A stretch of DNA of 64,000 bases from Desulfohalobiaceae bacterium S24 (GTDB taxonomy: Bacteria; Desulfobacterota; Desulfovibrionia; Desulfovibrionales; Desulfothermaceae): assembly GCA_011389765.1 (NCBI GenBank), contig JAABTT010000001.1, forward strand, positions 1 to 64,000, in the 5' to 3' direction. The translations under genes were made by a program, and so were the position numbers. A model generated the notes under the pieces. It saw nothing but the letters and a program-made list of their open reading frames with translations. It made no database searches and was not told the DNA's origin. Shown in pieces: positions 19,550 through 27,716 of this stretch; the stretch's first letter is position 1, and every line of letters begins with the position of its first letter.

Positions 19550-20460
19550 ATCCGTCCGGGGGCATGGAATCCAGCTCCGGGCACCCGGCCGGGAGGCTGC
19601 CGGCTGCCTGGCGGCCAGTGCGCATTTTTTTCCGGATGGTCAAGATTGAGCATTCCGTCTTTGCCCTGCCCTTTGCCCTGGTGGGCCTGTTTCTTTCGGC
19701 CGAAGGCTGGCCCGGCGGCTCGGTGCTGGTGTTTTTGATCCTGGCCATGGTGGCTGTCCGTTCCTTTGCCATGGCCATGAACAGGATCCTGGACCGAAAC
19801 ATCGATGCCAAAAATCCCCGCACCCGGGATCGCCCCCTGGTCAGCGGCTCCATGAGCCTAACCCAGGCCTGGATTTTGACTCTGATCACAGCCCTGGTCT
19901 TTATTCTGAGCTGCGCCGCTTTGAACCAGACCTGCCTCCTGCTTTCTCCCCTGGCCCTGCTGTGGTCCGGACTGTACAGCTTCAGCAAGCGCTTCACCTG
20001 GCTCTGCCATTTCTGGTTGGGCTCGGTCCTCGGACTGGCCCCGCTTGGCGGCTGGCTGGCCTACGAGCCGACACTGGCCCTGCCGGCCGTGTTGTTGTTT
20101 TTCGGGGTCCTTTTCTGGGTGGCCGGCTTTGATATCTTCTATGCCTGTCAGGATACAGACTTTGATCGCAGACAGGGTCTGCACTCCCTACCGGCTGATT
20201 TCGGGATTCCCAGCGCCCTGCAACTGGCCTTTTTTTCCCATATGAATGCGGTCCTGTTTTTCGGGCTGGCCGGCTGGGCCGCTTCCCTGGGACTGATCTA
20301 TGCACTGGTCTGGCTTGCTGTCTCCGGTGTGCTGCTTGCGGAGCACAGACTGGTTTCCGCTGAGGATTTGAGCCGGATCAATCTCGCCTTTTTTACCATG
20401 AACGGGGTGATTGCTGTTCTGCTCTGTGCCGGGGCGCTTGGCGATCTTTTTATCCGGTGA
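19546..20460 (+). CDS. UbiA-family polyprenyltransferase
   Basis: A 304-residue integral membrane prenyltransferase with about eight or nine hydrophobic segments. Two aspartate-rich metal/diphosphate motifs are present: [19 protein letters not shown] near residue 85 and [14 protein letters not shown] near residue 205. They mark it as a 4-hydroxybenzoate-type (UbiA/MqnP) enzyme. Because a long UbiD-type decarboxylase lies at 43.8 kb and the organism looks anaerobic, I infer a role in futalosine-route menaquinone synthesis (MqnP); this is not proven. The ATG overlaps the tyrS stop. Confidence 0.88.
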   Translation: MNPSGGMESSSGHPAGRLPAAWRPVRIFFRMVKIEHSVFALPFALVGLFLSAEGWPGGSVLVFLILAMVAVRSFAMAMNRILDRNIDAKNPRTRDRPLVSGSMSLTQAWILTLITALVFILSCAALNQTCLLLSPLALLWSGLYSFSKRFTWLCHFWLGSVLGLAPLGGWLAYEPTLALPAVLLFFGVLFWVAGFDIFYACQDTDFDRRQGLHSLPADFGIPSALQLAFFSHMNAVLFFGLAGWAASLGLIYALVWLAVSGVLLAEHRLVSAEDLSRINLAFFTMNGVIAVLLCAGALGDLFIR

Positions 20461-20487
20461 GCCTGAATGGTTGTTTGGGAGGCTTGT

Positions 20488-20940
20488 GTGACCAATTCCG
20501 CGGCACTGAAACACGATATCGAAACATTGCTGCACTCGCAGTCCCTGGGGGTTCTGGCAACCCAGGACCAGGGTCAGCCCTGCACGCACCTCATGGCCTT
20601 TGCGGCGATGCCGGATCTCAAGCAGATCCTTGTGGTCACCAATCGGGAAACTCGGAAATACGCGAATATTCGTTCTGATCCCAGGGTCTCGATCCTGGTG
20701 GACAATCGGGAAAAGGCGAGCCTTGATTTGCACCAGGGGGCTAGCGCCTCGGCCACGGGCCGGGCAGCGGAGAGTGATCCCGAAGAGAACGAGACCCTGC
20801 TCCGGATCTATCTGGAGAAACACCCCTATCTGGAATCCTTTGTCTTGGCCCCGACCTCGGCTCTGCTGTCCATTAGGGTCGTCAAGTATGATCTGGTGCG
20901 CCGTTTTCAGAATGTCCACGAATTGTGGATGCAGCCATGA
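20488..20940 (+). CDS. Pyridoxamine 5'-phosphate oxidase-fold flavoprotein
   Basis: A small split-barrel protein of about 150 residues, the fold that binds FMN or heme. It has the family-like segments LGVLATQDQGQPCTHLMAFAA and ADLKQILVVTNRETRKYANI, then SDPRVSILVDNR. I take GTG 20488 as start, because TTGGGAGG sits five bases before it; the track start at ATG 20467 lies inside that site. It follows ubiA by 27 nt and probably shares its message. Its exact reaction (flavin-dependent reduction, heme or stress role) cannot be read from sequence. Confidence 0.75.
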   Translation: MTNSAALKHDIETLLHSQSLGVLATQDQGQPCTHLMAFAAMPDLKQILVVTNRETRKYANIRSDPRVSILVDNREKASLDLHQGASASATGRAAESDPEENETLLRIYLEKHPYLESFVLAPTSALLSIRVVKYDLVRRFQNVHELWMQP

Positions 20941-21030
20941 AGACAGTCTTGACGCTCAAGGCCGTCACTGAGCGGATGAGCCGGTGAAGGGCTGAAATTA
21001 TTCTGTACAATCTCTGCATGTAAACTGGCG

Positions 21031-21936
21031 ATGGATCCAATGGACATCGGGATTATCACGGTCAAGGGGTGCACCTATCATCCCAATCAGCGGCTCCGGG
21101 AGGCGGCTCAAAACCGGGGACTCGTTCTGGAGTGCCTCAACCCCTATGACCTGCATCCCGGCATCCATGCCGGTCGCTTGACGCTTCAAATCGGGGAAGA
21201 CCGGAGCCTGCCCGGAGTGATTCTCCCCAGACAGGGGGCTCAGATCGGCGCCTCCAGCCTGACCATACTCACCCAGTTTTACAACCTCGGAATCCCTCTG
21301 GTGAATGAACCGGAATCCATTCGCATCGCAAGCAACAAGTTTTCGACCCTGCAGGTCCTGGCAGCAGCGAGTATTCCGGTTCCAGATACCCGATTCGCCC
21401 ATTCCCCTTCGGCTTTTTGGTCCGGGATCGAGGGCCTCGGAGGTTATCCGCTTGTGGGCAAAGGGTTAAACAGCCGGCAGGGGCAGGAGGTGGAACTTCT
21501 CAACGGATCTCGGGATGCGGAGCGCTTCATGGAGACGCGCCTGAAAGCCGACAAGGGCGTGCTGCTGCAGCGTTTTCTTCCCCCCAAAGGACGGAGAGAC
21601 TTCAGAGTGCTGGTCATTGGTGGCAAGGTGGCCGGGACCATGGAGCTTAAGGCCTTTGACGGGGATTTTCGATCCAATTATCATGTCTCAGGCTGGAGTC
21701 ACAGGGCGCATTTGAGCATGGAACAGGAAGGGATTGCCCTGGCAAGCGTCCAGGCTGTGGGCCTGAGCATCGCAGGCGTTGATCTGGTTCTGGAAGAGAG
21801 CCAAAAATGCCTGGTTCTCGAGGTCAATTCCACGCCCGGCTTCAAGGGGCTGGAAGCGGCAAGCGGTGTGGACGTTGCCGACAAAATCATTACCTACGCA
21901 GCCGCCTTGATCAGGGACGTTCCCGGGGGCTCCTGA
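21031..21936 (+). CDS. RimK-family ATP-grasp ligase
   Basis: A 301-residue ATP-grasp enzyme. The pre-ATP-grasp domain covers about residues 1-105. A central lysine-containing strand (GYPLVGKGLNSRQGQEVELL) follows, with the phosphate/ribose region LLQRFLPPKGRRDFRVLVIGGKVAGTME. The metal-binding end IAGVDLVLEESQKCLVLEVNSTPGFKGLE near residues 245-280 contains the expected Glu-x-Asn. Relatives include RimK and other L-glutamate or amino-acid ligases (acid + amine + ATP). The substrate is unknown; a neighbouring ribosomal protein S6 gene, which would point to RimK proper, is absent. The ATG lacks a clear ribosome site. Confidence 0.8.
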   Translation: MDPMDIGIITVKGCTYHPNQRLREAAQNRGLVLECLNPYDLHPGIHAGRLTLQIGEDRSLPGVILPRQGAQIGASSLTILTQFYNLGIPLVNEPESIRIASNKFSTLQVLAAASIPVPDTRFAHSPSAFWSGIEGLGGYPLVGKGLNSRQGQEVELLNGSRDAERFMETRLKADKGVLLQRFLPPKGRRDFRVLVIGGKVAGTMELKAFDGDFRSNYHVSGWSHRAHLSMEQEGIALASVQAVGLSIAGVDLVLEESQKCLVLEVNSTPGFKGLEAASGVDVADKIITYAAALIRDVPGGS

Positions 21937-22020
21937 TACAATATCAGACTTCGCACCGAAATTACGACGTTGAACTTTAAGGCTATAAAATAATTAGCAA
22001 TGTCAGGAATGTTGTTAAAA

Positions 22021-22141
22021 TTGGACATTCTTTTGGTTTCTGGTGTCAGGGAAAGAAAAAACTCAAAATGTCAATGCTTTAAAATCTGACACCTGAAACC
22101 TGAAACCTCGAATTGCAAATAATGCACAATAAAGTGTCCAA
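22021..22141. repeat. MITE-like inverted-repeat element, family B, copy 1
   Basis: A 121-bp element ends in TTGGACA (22021-22027) and TGTCCAA (22135-22141). It has an inner inverted repeat GGTTTCTGGTGTCAG (22035-22049) against CTGACACCTGAAACC (22086-22100). The same architecture, in the opposite orientation, is at 46750-46875. A weaker extra homology (CAAATTTT..CTGGAAAGAGTTCT) follows at about 22149-22180. No transposase is present. Confidence 0.7.
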
Positions 22142-22208
22142 TAATTTATACAAATTTTAGTTCACTGGAAAGAGTTCTGCACTTGCCGGGCGACGCAAAA
22201 ATTTTAAA

Positions 22209-22295
22209 TATACTGATCCAGCTTCTATTGAAATAGAGACCGGGAACCTTTGAATCAGCAGTTTTTGTCGGAAAAATCAAAATTGGATCAGTATA
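22209..22295. promoter_or_regulatory. 12-bp inverted repeat overlapping a TATAAT box
   Basis: TATACTGATCCA (22209-22220) and TGGATCAGTATA (22284-22295) are perfect inverted arms separated by 63 nt. An internal TCTATTGAAATAGA hairpin lies between them. The right arm overlaps TATAAT (22292-22297), about 20 nt before the ATG of the PP-loop gene. The arms could be an operator pair, a looping site, or the stem of a leader RNA. I found no good -35 at the expected spacing. Together with the family B element this accounts for most of the 380 nt without a gene (21937-22316). Confidence 0.55.
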
Positions 22296-22316
22296 ATACA
22301 CTCGAGGACGCGGGCC

Positions 22317-23444
22317 ATGCGGATTCAGGATGTGCAGCTGCAGTCGGACGGTTCCGGGAGCCGGATTCAGGCCCGGGTGATCTGGGAAGATTGCGATCAG
22401 CCGGAGCGGTTGCTTTTCATTGAAACCACCCGGGATTTTGGATCGGATCTGGAGCCGTCCTGGCAGGCCTTTTTAGTGGGCTGCCTCATCCCGGCTCTGC
22501 ATTTCCAGGAACAGCGTCTGGCTGTAGACGGGGAGGTCTGCCCCTGGCTGCTGGAGGGGCTGGAAACGGTCATGGCCCTTGTCCGGCACTGGTCCAAGGG
22601 GGCTTACTTTCCGTTGCGCATTGAGCCGCGTCGCATCCTGAGAGAGGGCGCTCAAATCAAGCAGGGCCCCAGGGCCGGCATGTTTTATTCCGGGGGTATT
22701 GATTCCCTGGCCGCCCTGCGGCTGAACCAGCAACGCTACCCCTCGTCCCATCCCGGATCAATCAAGGATTGCTTTTTTGTGCATGGCTTTGATATTGGAG
22801 GGGTTGTGGCCCGGGGAATGAAGTACCATGTCTTTGATCGGGGGCTGGCCGCCATGGAGGAGGTGATGTCCGCCGCCGGCACCACGGCCGTTCCGGTGTA
22901 CACCAATATCCGGCATCTCTGCGATGAACGCGATCTGTGGCTGAATTATTTTTTCGCCTCAGTGCTTGCGGCTGTGGCCCATGCTTTTGCTCCCAGACTG
23001 GATGTTTTTTACATCGCGTCCTCGCATGACCTTGAGCATCTGGAACCCTGCGGTTCGCACCCGCTCCTGGATCCGGAATATTCCAGCTTTGAGCTGCGGA
23101 TTCGACATCGGGACGCGGCCCTGAGCAGGCTGGAGAAGCTCAAGATCGTGGCGGACTGGGAGTGTGGTTTGCAGAACATGCGGGTCTGTCTGGCCAATGT
23201 ACCTGAGCGCTTGAACTGCGGCCGCTGCGAAAAGTGCGTTCGGACCATGACCGGCCTGGTGGCCTTGAATGCCCTGCACACAACCCGGGCCTTTGTGGAA
23301 GACGATGTCAGGCCGGAGATGTTTGAGTCTTTTGCCATCAACATCAGGCATCGGGATCATTTTTATTCCGAGATGCTGCCGCTGCTGGAAGCCAGGGGCC
23401 GTGACGATCTGGTGCGGATCATTCGCCGGAAAATAGCGGCCTGA
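22317..23444 (+). CDS. QueC-like PP-loop ATP pyrophosphatase-fold protein
   Basis: A 375-residue protein of the adenine-nucleotide alpha-hydrolase type. The PP-loop is FYSGGIDSLAAL near residues 121-132. A SSHDLEHLEPCGSHPLLDPEYSS segment near residue 240 resembles the second conserved block of QueC/ExsB-like enzymes. A probable zinc site NCGRCEKCVRT near residue 300 matches the QueC-type cysteine cluster. The N-terminal ~115 residues are not recognised. Such enzymes activate a carboxyl, carbonyl or amide with ATP. It is the first gene of the cassette and starts behind GAGG. The product is unknown; true QueC (about 230 residues) is much shorter. Confidence 0.7.
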   Translation: MRIQDVQLQSDGSGSRIQARVIWEDCDQPERLLFIETTRDFGSDLEPSWQAFLVGCLIPALHFQEQRLAVDGEVCPWLLEGLETVMALVRHWSKGAYFPLRIEPRRILREGAQIKQGPRAGMFYSGGIDSLAALRLNQQRYPSSHPGSIKDCFFVHGFDIGGVVARGMKYHVFDRGLAAMEEVMSAAGTTAVPVYTNIRHLCDERDLWLNYFFASVLAAVAHAFAPRLDVFYIASSHDLEHLEPCGSHPLLDPEYSSFELRIRHRDAALSRLEKLKIVADWECGLQNMRVCLANVPERLNCGRCEKCVRTMTGLVALNALHTTRAFVEDDVRPEMFESFAINIRHRDHFYSEMLPLLEARGRDDLVRIIRRKIAA

Positions 23445-23488
23445 GACAAAAAGTTTGCAATTTAAAAACGCGAAAGAGGTAGGGAATA

Positions 23489-24715
23489 ATGTCGGATGTA
23501 CTCTTTGTGCAGTTTTTCAGTCGATCCAAGAACGGGTATTATGATCTGAGCAACGGGTTTTCAGATACCTATGATTTGTGTTTGAGCAAGGGGGACTTCT
23601 ACTGGGTGGAGCACGAGGCGGACAGTAAAAAATGGGATCTCGAATCCACTTATACAAGGCGCCCTCTGCCCATTACAAAGGGCACGGTCTATGTGAGCGC
23701 CTCGTATATCAATCATTTGTATCAGGCCCATGTCTGGGCCCGGCAGAACCCGGATCTCCAGGTTGTTGTCGGAGGTCCGGTGGCGGCCTCCAGAAAATGT
23801 TCCGGAGAAGCCTGGGACCCGCTGTATTTCCAGATTCGAGAGGGAGCCGAATTTCCGGAAAATCTGCATGTCACCGGACAAAATGTGGAGGATTTGTTCC
23901 AAGTTCCCCAGTTTTCAGGCGCCTGGAAGGTTGCGATCCCCCGGGAAGTCCAGGGCGGGGACCAGGCGATATATCTTTCCTATACCCTGGATAACGGTTG
24001 CTACTGGAGCAAATGCATCTACTGCAATATCAAAGAAGCGCCTCAGGAGATGTTTCGGCGCAGAAAAAGTCTGGGCTTCGAGTTCGAGGCTGTAGACCAT
24101 CCTGGCCGAAAAATCGTCAGGCTGAATACCGGCTCCGTCACTCCGAAGAATATCCGGGAAGTCCTGCCCAATCTTCCCCTTCGAGAGGACCTGGAATACA
24201 GGACCTTCATGCGCTCGGCCAAGGCCGAAAATCAGGCCCTGCAAAGCGTACTGGAAAAGGCGGGTGCGGACTTTCCCCAGCTGACTCTGGGCATCGGCAT
24301 CGAATTTCCCTCGGATCGGATGCTGCAGTACATGGGCAAGGGCATCACCAGGGAAGACATCCTGGAGACCCTTCGGATCTGCTCCCGGTACAAGGTCAAG
24401 GTCAACGGCAATGTCATTCTGGGCTGGGGAAATTTGCTTGAAAGCGATCTGCGGGACCTGGAGGCTTTTTTTGAGGCCATGCCGGAGCAATCCATGGCCT
24501 CGGCTCAGTTGCGCTGGCTGTTTGCTCATCCCAATACGGTCATTCATGAGCAGTATCAGGGGGTGCCCAGTTATTTCGGGCCATTTTACCTCGGTTTCAG
24601 CACCGAGCCGGCACAAGAGCAGATGGAGTTGAACAAACAGGCGGTCAGGATGATCGAAAAATACAGTCGAACAAAACAGTTCAAGCTGGAAGGCTTGGGC
24701 AATATGAAGACCTGA
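23489..24715 (+). CDS. Radical SAM protein, cassette enzyme
   Basis: A 408-residue radical SAM enzyme. Residues 1-140 look like a degenerate cobalamin-binding/Rossmann domain ending in VVVGGPVAAS. The Fe-S motif near residue 170 is NGCYWSKCIYCNI, that is CX4CX2C rather than CX3CX2C. Later blocks (LTLGIGIEFPSDRMLQYMGKGITREDILETLR and NGNVILGWGNLLESD) match the Elp3/MiaB/B12-type barrel. It is separated by 44 nt from the PP-loop gene, behind AGAGGTAGGG. Its stop is one base before the cyclase ATG, so it is probably coupled to it. The substrate is unknown. Confidence 0.8.
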   Translation: MSDVLFVQFFSRSKNGYYDLSNGFSDTYDLCLSKGDFYWVEHEADSKKWDLESTYTRRPLPITKGTVYVSASYINHLYQAHVWARQNPDLQVVVGGPVAASRKCSGEAWDPLYFQIREGAEFPENLHVTGQNVEDLFQVPQFSGAWKVAIPREVQGGDQAIYLSYTLDNGCYWSKCIYCNIKEAPQEMFRRRKSLGFEFEAVDHPGRKIVRLNTGSVTPKNIREVLPNLPLREDLEYRTFMRSAKAENQALQSVLEKAGADFPQLTLGIGIEFPSDRMLQYMGKGITREDILETLRICSRYKVKVNGNVILGWGNLLESDLRDLEAFFEAMPEQSMASAQLRWLFAHPNTVIHEQYQGVPSYFGPFYLGFSTEPAQEQMELNKQAVRMIEKYSRTKQFKLEGLGNMKT

Positions 24716-24716
24716 A

Positions 24717-26306
24717 ATGAATAGAGCCCCGGCATTAACCCCCTGGAAGATCTATTTGAACCTCTATGTGCGGAACATCTTGTCCAATGTTCTGGGTTTT
24801 TCGGTCATTCTGGTGCTGAACTTTTTCACGCCGCTGTCTTTTTTTCGACTCAGGCGGCTAGAATTTTTAACGAATGAGGGCTGGCAGTATTTTTTGCTTG
24901 TTTTTCTATTCATTCTGCTGCTCGTGGCCTTCATGCAGTATATTTCCCAGTGTCCGGTATGCGCCTTTCTTACCGCCTCGCATCAAGGTTTTGAGTGTAC
25001 GAAATATTCCCTGGAGCAAATCAAAAGGCGGGTCTTAAATCTGCCTCTGATTCTGGCCCTGACCAATATGACCCTGTATGTCCTGGTCCCTCCCACTTTG
25101 TTCCTGGCCCTGTTTCTTTTTGAGTTGTTTCCTTTCGATTTCAGAATTGCGCTGCTCCTTTTTTTTCGAGCTTTGATGGTCGGTCTCATCACCTCCTCGC
25201 TTTCCTTTTTTATTGTTGAAAGTTACACCCGCCGGGACCTGATTCCGAAGGTTTTTCCGGAAGGCGGGCTGACTGCTGTTCAAGGGGTCTTCCGGGTGAA
25301 TGTCAATCGCAGGATTCAGCTTTTGAATCTGGCCGGGACTTTGACCCCGATGATTATTCTGGTGTCCACGCTGGGCTTTGTGGTCTGGGAAGTCCTGCTG
25401 ACCCCCGGTCTTCCCAATCAATTGGCGCTGGAAATTTTTTGGTTCACCCTGGTCTTGTGTGTGATTTTTGTCTTTATTGCCTTCCGGCTCAATTTCCTGG
25501 TCGGACATTCCGTGGTCAATCCCATCAAAGCAATGCTGGGCGTGGTGGAAAAGGTGGAAAGGGGCGATTTCAACCAGAAAATCGAGGTGGTCTCCAATGA
25601 CGAAATCGGAGTTCTGGGGGAAGCCGGCAATGAAATGATCCATGGCCTGGCTGAGCGGGAGCGGCTCCGGGAGTCCTTTGGCCGTTATGTGACCCCGGAG
25701 ATCCGGGACAAAATCCTGTCCGGGCAGATCCCCATGGATGGAGAAAACATGGACGCCACCATGCTTTTCTCCGACCTGAGGGGCTTTACCCGCTATGTGG
25801 AGTCCAACCCCCCTGAAGAGGTCATCTTGAGCATGCGGGAGTATTTTACCGTTATGGAGCAGGCTATTCGGGCCAATGGGGGAATCATCCTGCAGTATGT
25901 CGGGGATGAATTGGAGGCGGTTTTCGGGGGGCCCATAGAAGCGGCCGACCATCCGGACAAGGCTCTGCAGGCGGCTTTGGAGATGCGGGAGGGCTTGACG
26001 GCCTTGAATGCCAAACGCAAGCAGGAAGGAAAACAGCTCTTCCGGCACGGAGTGGGGATTTGTTCCGGCAGGGTTCTGGCCGGCAATACAGGCAGCACGG
26101 ACCATCCTGCCTATGCTTTGATCGGAGATACCGTGAACAAGGCTTCACGGATACAGGAACTGACCAAGGACTTGGGCTGCGATATTCTCATCGGCCGGGG
26201 GACCCGGAACCGGCTCCGTGCCTCCTTTGCACTGCGCAGACGGGAGCAGCAGTCAGTCAAAGGGCACAGTCGTCCGCTGGAGATCTATGAAGTGCTCGCA
26301 GCCTGA
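24717..26306 (+). CDS. Membrane adenylate/guanylate cyclase with HAMP domain
   Basis: A 529-residue class III nucleotide cyclase. About six or seven hydrophobic segments fill residues 20-262. A HAMP linker follows (NPIKAMLGVVEKVERGDFNQKIEVVSNDEIGVLG). The catalytic domain (about 345-528) begins MLFSDLRGFTRYVES, giving the first metal Asp. It has QYVGDELEAVFGGP for the second Asp and ALIGDTVNKASRIQEL for the conserved transition-state Asn/Arg region. Whether it makes cAMP or cGMP is not decided. An N-terminal cysteine pair (CPVCAF) lies after the second segment. It should signal an unknown membrane stimulus. Confidence 0.88.
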   Translation: MNRAPALTPWKIYLNLYVRNILSNVLGFSVILVLNFFTPLSFFRLRRLEFLTNEGWQYFLLVFLFILLLVAFMQYISQCPVCAFLTASHQGFECTKYSLEQIKRRVLNLPLILALTNMTLYVLVPPTLFLALFLFELFPFDFRIALLLFFRALMVGLITSSLSFFIVESYTRRDLIPKVFPEGGLTAVQGVFRVNVNRRIQLLNLAGTLTPMIILVSTLGFVVWEVLLTPGLPNQLALEIFWFTLVLCVIFVFIAFRLNFLVGHSVVNPIKAMLGVVEKVERGDFNQKIEVVSNDEIGVLGEAGNEMIHGLAERERLRESFGRYVTPEIRDKILSGQIPMDGENMDATMLFSDLRGFTRYVESNPPEEVILSMREYFTVMEQAIRANGGIILQYVGDELEAVFGGPIEAADHPDKALQAALEMREGLTALNAKRKQEGKQLFRHGVGICSGRVLAGNTGSTDHPAYALIGDTVNKASRIQELTKDLGCDILIGRGTRNRLRASFALRRREQQSVKGHSRPLEIYEVLAA

Positions 26307-26407
26307 CCGGCTCGGGCGGTTTCAGAGAGATGGCCCCGACCTGTCCCGGGCAGGACCATCTTGTGATGCATTATGCAATGCTCGGGAGGCGGCGAGGTCT
26401 TTCTGTT

Positions 26408-27361
26408 ATGCTTGAACCGGAGACCGGAAACCCTCCGCAAAGCGTCATCCTGGTGCACAAGGGAGGGCTGGGGGATTTCCTCCAGGTTTGGCCCTCGCTG
26501 TATGCCTTGACCAGGCACTGGCCTGAGACTGCATTTTTTTGGGCCGGTCGGGAGGCCTACTCGCTGTGGACCGAGCCACTGGGGATTCGAAAATGCCCGG
26601 GACAGCTGGAAAGATTGGTGAACAGCCTGTACAGCGCACCAGTCAGGCCGGAGGGGTTGGGAAAGGCCCTGCTCATCTGGTTCGGCCTGAAAAAGGCGCC
26701 TTTTGAAGGTTTTTTTCCCGGGGTGTGGTTTGTGCCCGGCATCACCACGGGTGATTCTCGAAAAGAACCCCGGGAGCCGCCTCGAAAGGTCTATGCAAAA
26801 GGCCTGGCCGGGCAAGGTATTGTCTTGCGCAGAGACTGGCTTCAGGCCTGGCGGCGTCTCATCGGGGCCTGGAGCCCGGACCGCGGAGAAGAGCGCCGGG
26901 TTTTGCTGTTTCCCGGGGCTGGAAATCACAGGAAGTGCTGGCCTGTGGAAAAGTTTCAGGCTTTGGGCGAATGGCTTTGCGGTCAGGGCTGGATCGTGTC
27001 CTGCGTTTATGGGCCGGCTGAAAAAGAACGCGGGCTGAGGGTTAAAAATTTTGAACCAGTCTTTCCGGAACATTTTCAGGCCTTGCAGTTGCGGCTGGCC
27101 GAGGCGGATCTGGCGGTGGGCAATGACTGCGGTCCTCTTCATCTGGCCGGATATCTGGGGGTGCCGAGCCTGGCCCTGTTCGGGCCGGCCGATCCGAAGC
27201 AATGGGGACCCTCTCGGGTGAAAACCTTGAGCAGGAATCTCGCCTGCTCTCCCTGCACGGAACTCGGGGAAATCCTTTGCCCCGATCCGGTCTGCCTGCT
27301 GGATCTTTCCCTGGGCCGGGTGCAGGAGGCTGTAAGTGAACTGTTGCAGGGTATAAACTAG
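26408..27361 (+). CDS. Glycosyltransferase family 9 (heptosyltransferase-like) protein
   Basis: A GT-B enzyme of about 317 residues. The N-terminal HKGGLGDFLQVWPSLYALTRHWPE is the heptosyltransferase opening. The C-terminal half has LFPGAGNHRKCWPVEKFQAL and the nucleotide-sugar region ADLAVGNDCGPLHLAGYLGVPSLALFGPADPKQWGPS. It probably adds a heptose or related sugar to lipopolysaccharide or another glycan on the cytoplasmic face. The start is uncertain: ATG 26408 has GAGG ten bases upstream, while ATG 26366 or 26330 would add up to 26 residues. It closes the cassette and is followed by a terminator. Confidence 0.85.
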   Translation: MLEPETGNPPQSVILVHKGGLGDFLQVWPSLYALTRHWPETAFFWAGREAYSLWTEPLGIRKCPGQLERLVNSLYSAPVRPEGLGKALLIWFGLKKAPFEGFFPGVWFVPGITTGDSRKEPREPPRKVYAKGLAGQGIVLRRDWLQAWRRLIGAWSPDRGEERRVLLFPGAGNHRKCWPVEKFQALGEWLCGQGWIVSCVYGPAEKERGLRVKNFEPVFPEHFQALQLRLAEADLAVGNDCGPLHLAGYLGVPSLALFGPADPKQWGPSRVKTLSRNLACSPCTELGEILCPDPVCLLDLSLGRVQEAVSELLQGIN

Positions 27362-27393
27362 TGCTTGCGATTCTTCCCGGTTGGAGGCAAATA

Positions 27394-27436
27394 AAAACCG
27401 GTCTGCAAAGGGTGAACATCCTTGCAAACCGGTTTT
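27394..27436. terminator. Large hairpin, probable terminator
   Basis: AAAACCGGT.TGCAAAGG pairs with CCTTGCA.ACCGGTTTT. The stem ends in A and T runs and could terminate in both directions. It follows the glycosyltransferase stop by 32 nt. Confidence 0.75.
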
Positions 27437-27716
27437 AGCAAAAGGAGGAAGGTACTCTTTTCTATGCAACATGCATGCCAAAAAGTACAAGTGCGTCCCC
27501 TTACTTATTCATAACAGAAATAGAGTATCTTAGGGCAAAATGCCTGCTCGGCGACCAGGAGCGTGGTTGCAGGGGCAGTTAAAATTTTTGAATCGGTTTG
27601 AGAGCTCAGGGTGTGAAGGACCAGGATCAAGGGATAGGGTTGAAGGCCTGGGTTAAAATTTTTAAACCCGTTGGTTTGTCCCGGCGTCGTCTCCTCTCAA
27701 TGGGTCCTATTCGCTC
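27437..27716. other. Gene-free convergent gap with palindrome
   Basis: No coding region is supported in this gap between two convergent genes. It holds a near-palindrome GGGTTAAAATTTTTAAACCC at about 27651-27670, which would make a hairpin downstream of tsaC on the minus strand. A related partial repeat (GTTAAAATTTTTGAATCGG) sits at 27578-27596. The 69-residue ORF at 27598 is rejected because it overlaps tsaC. Confidence 0.5.
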
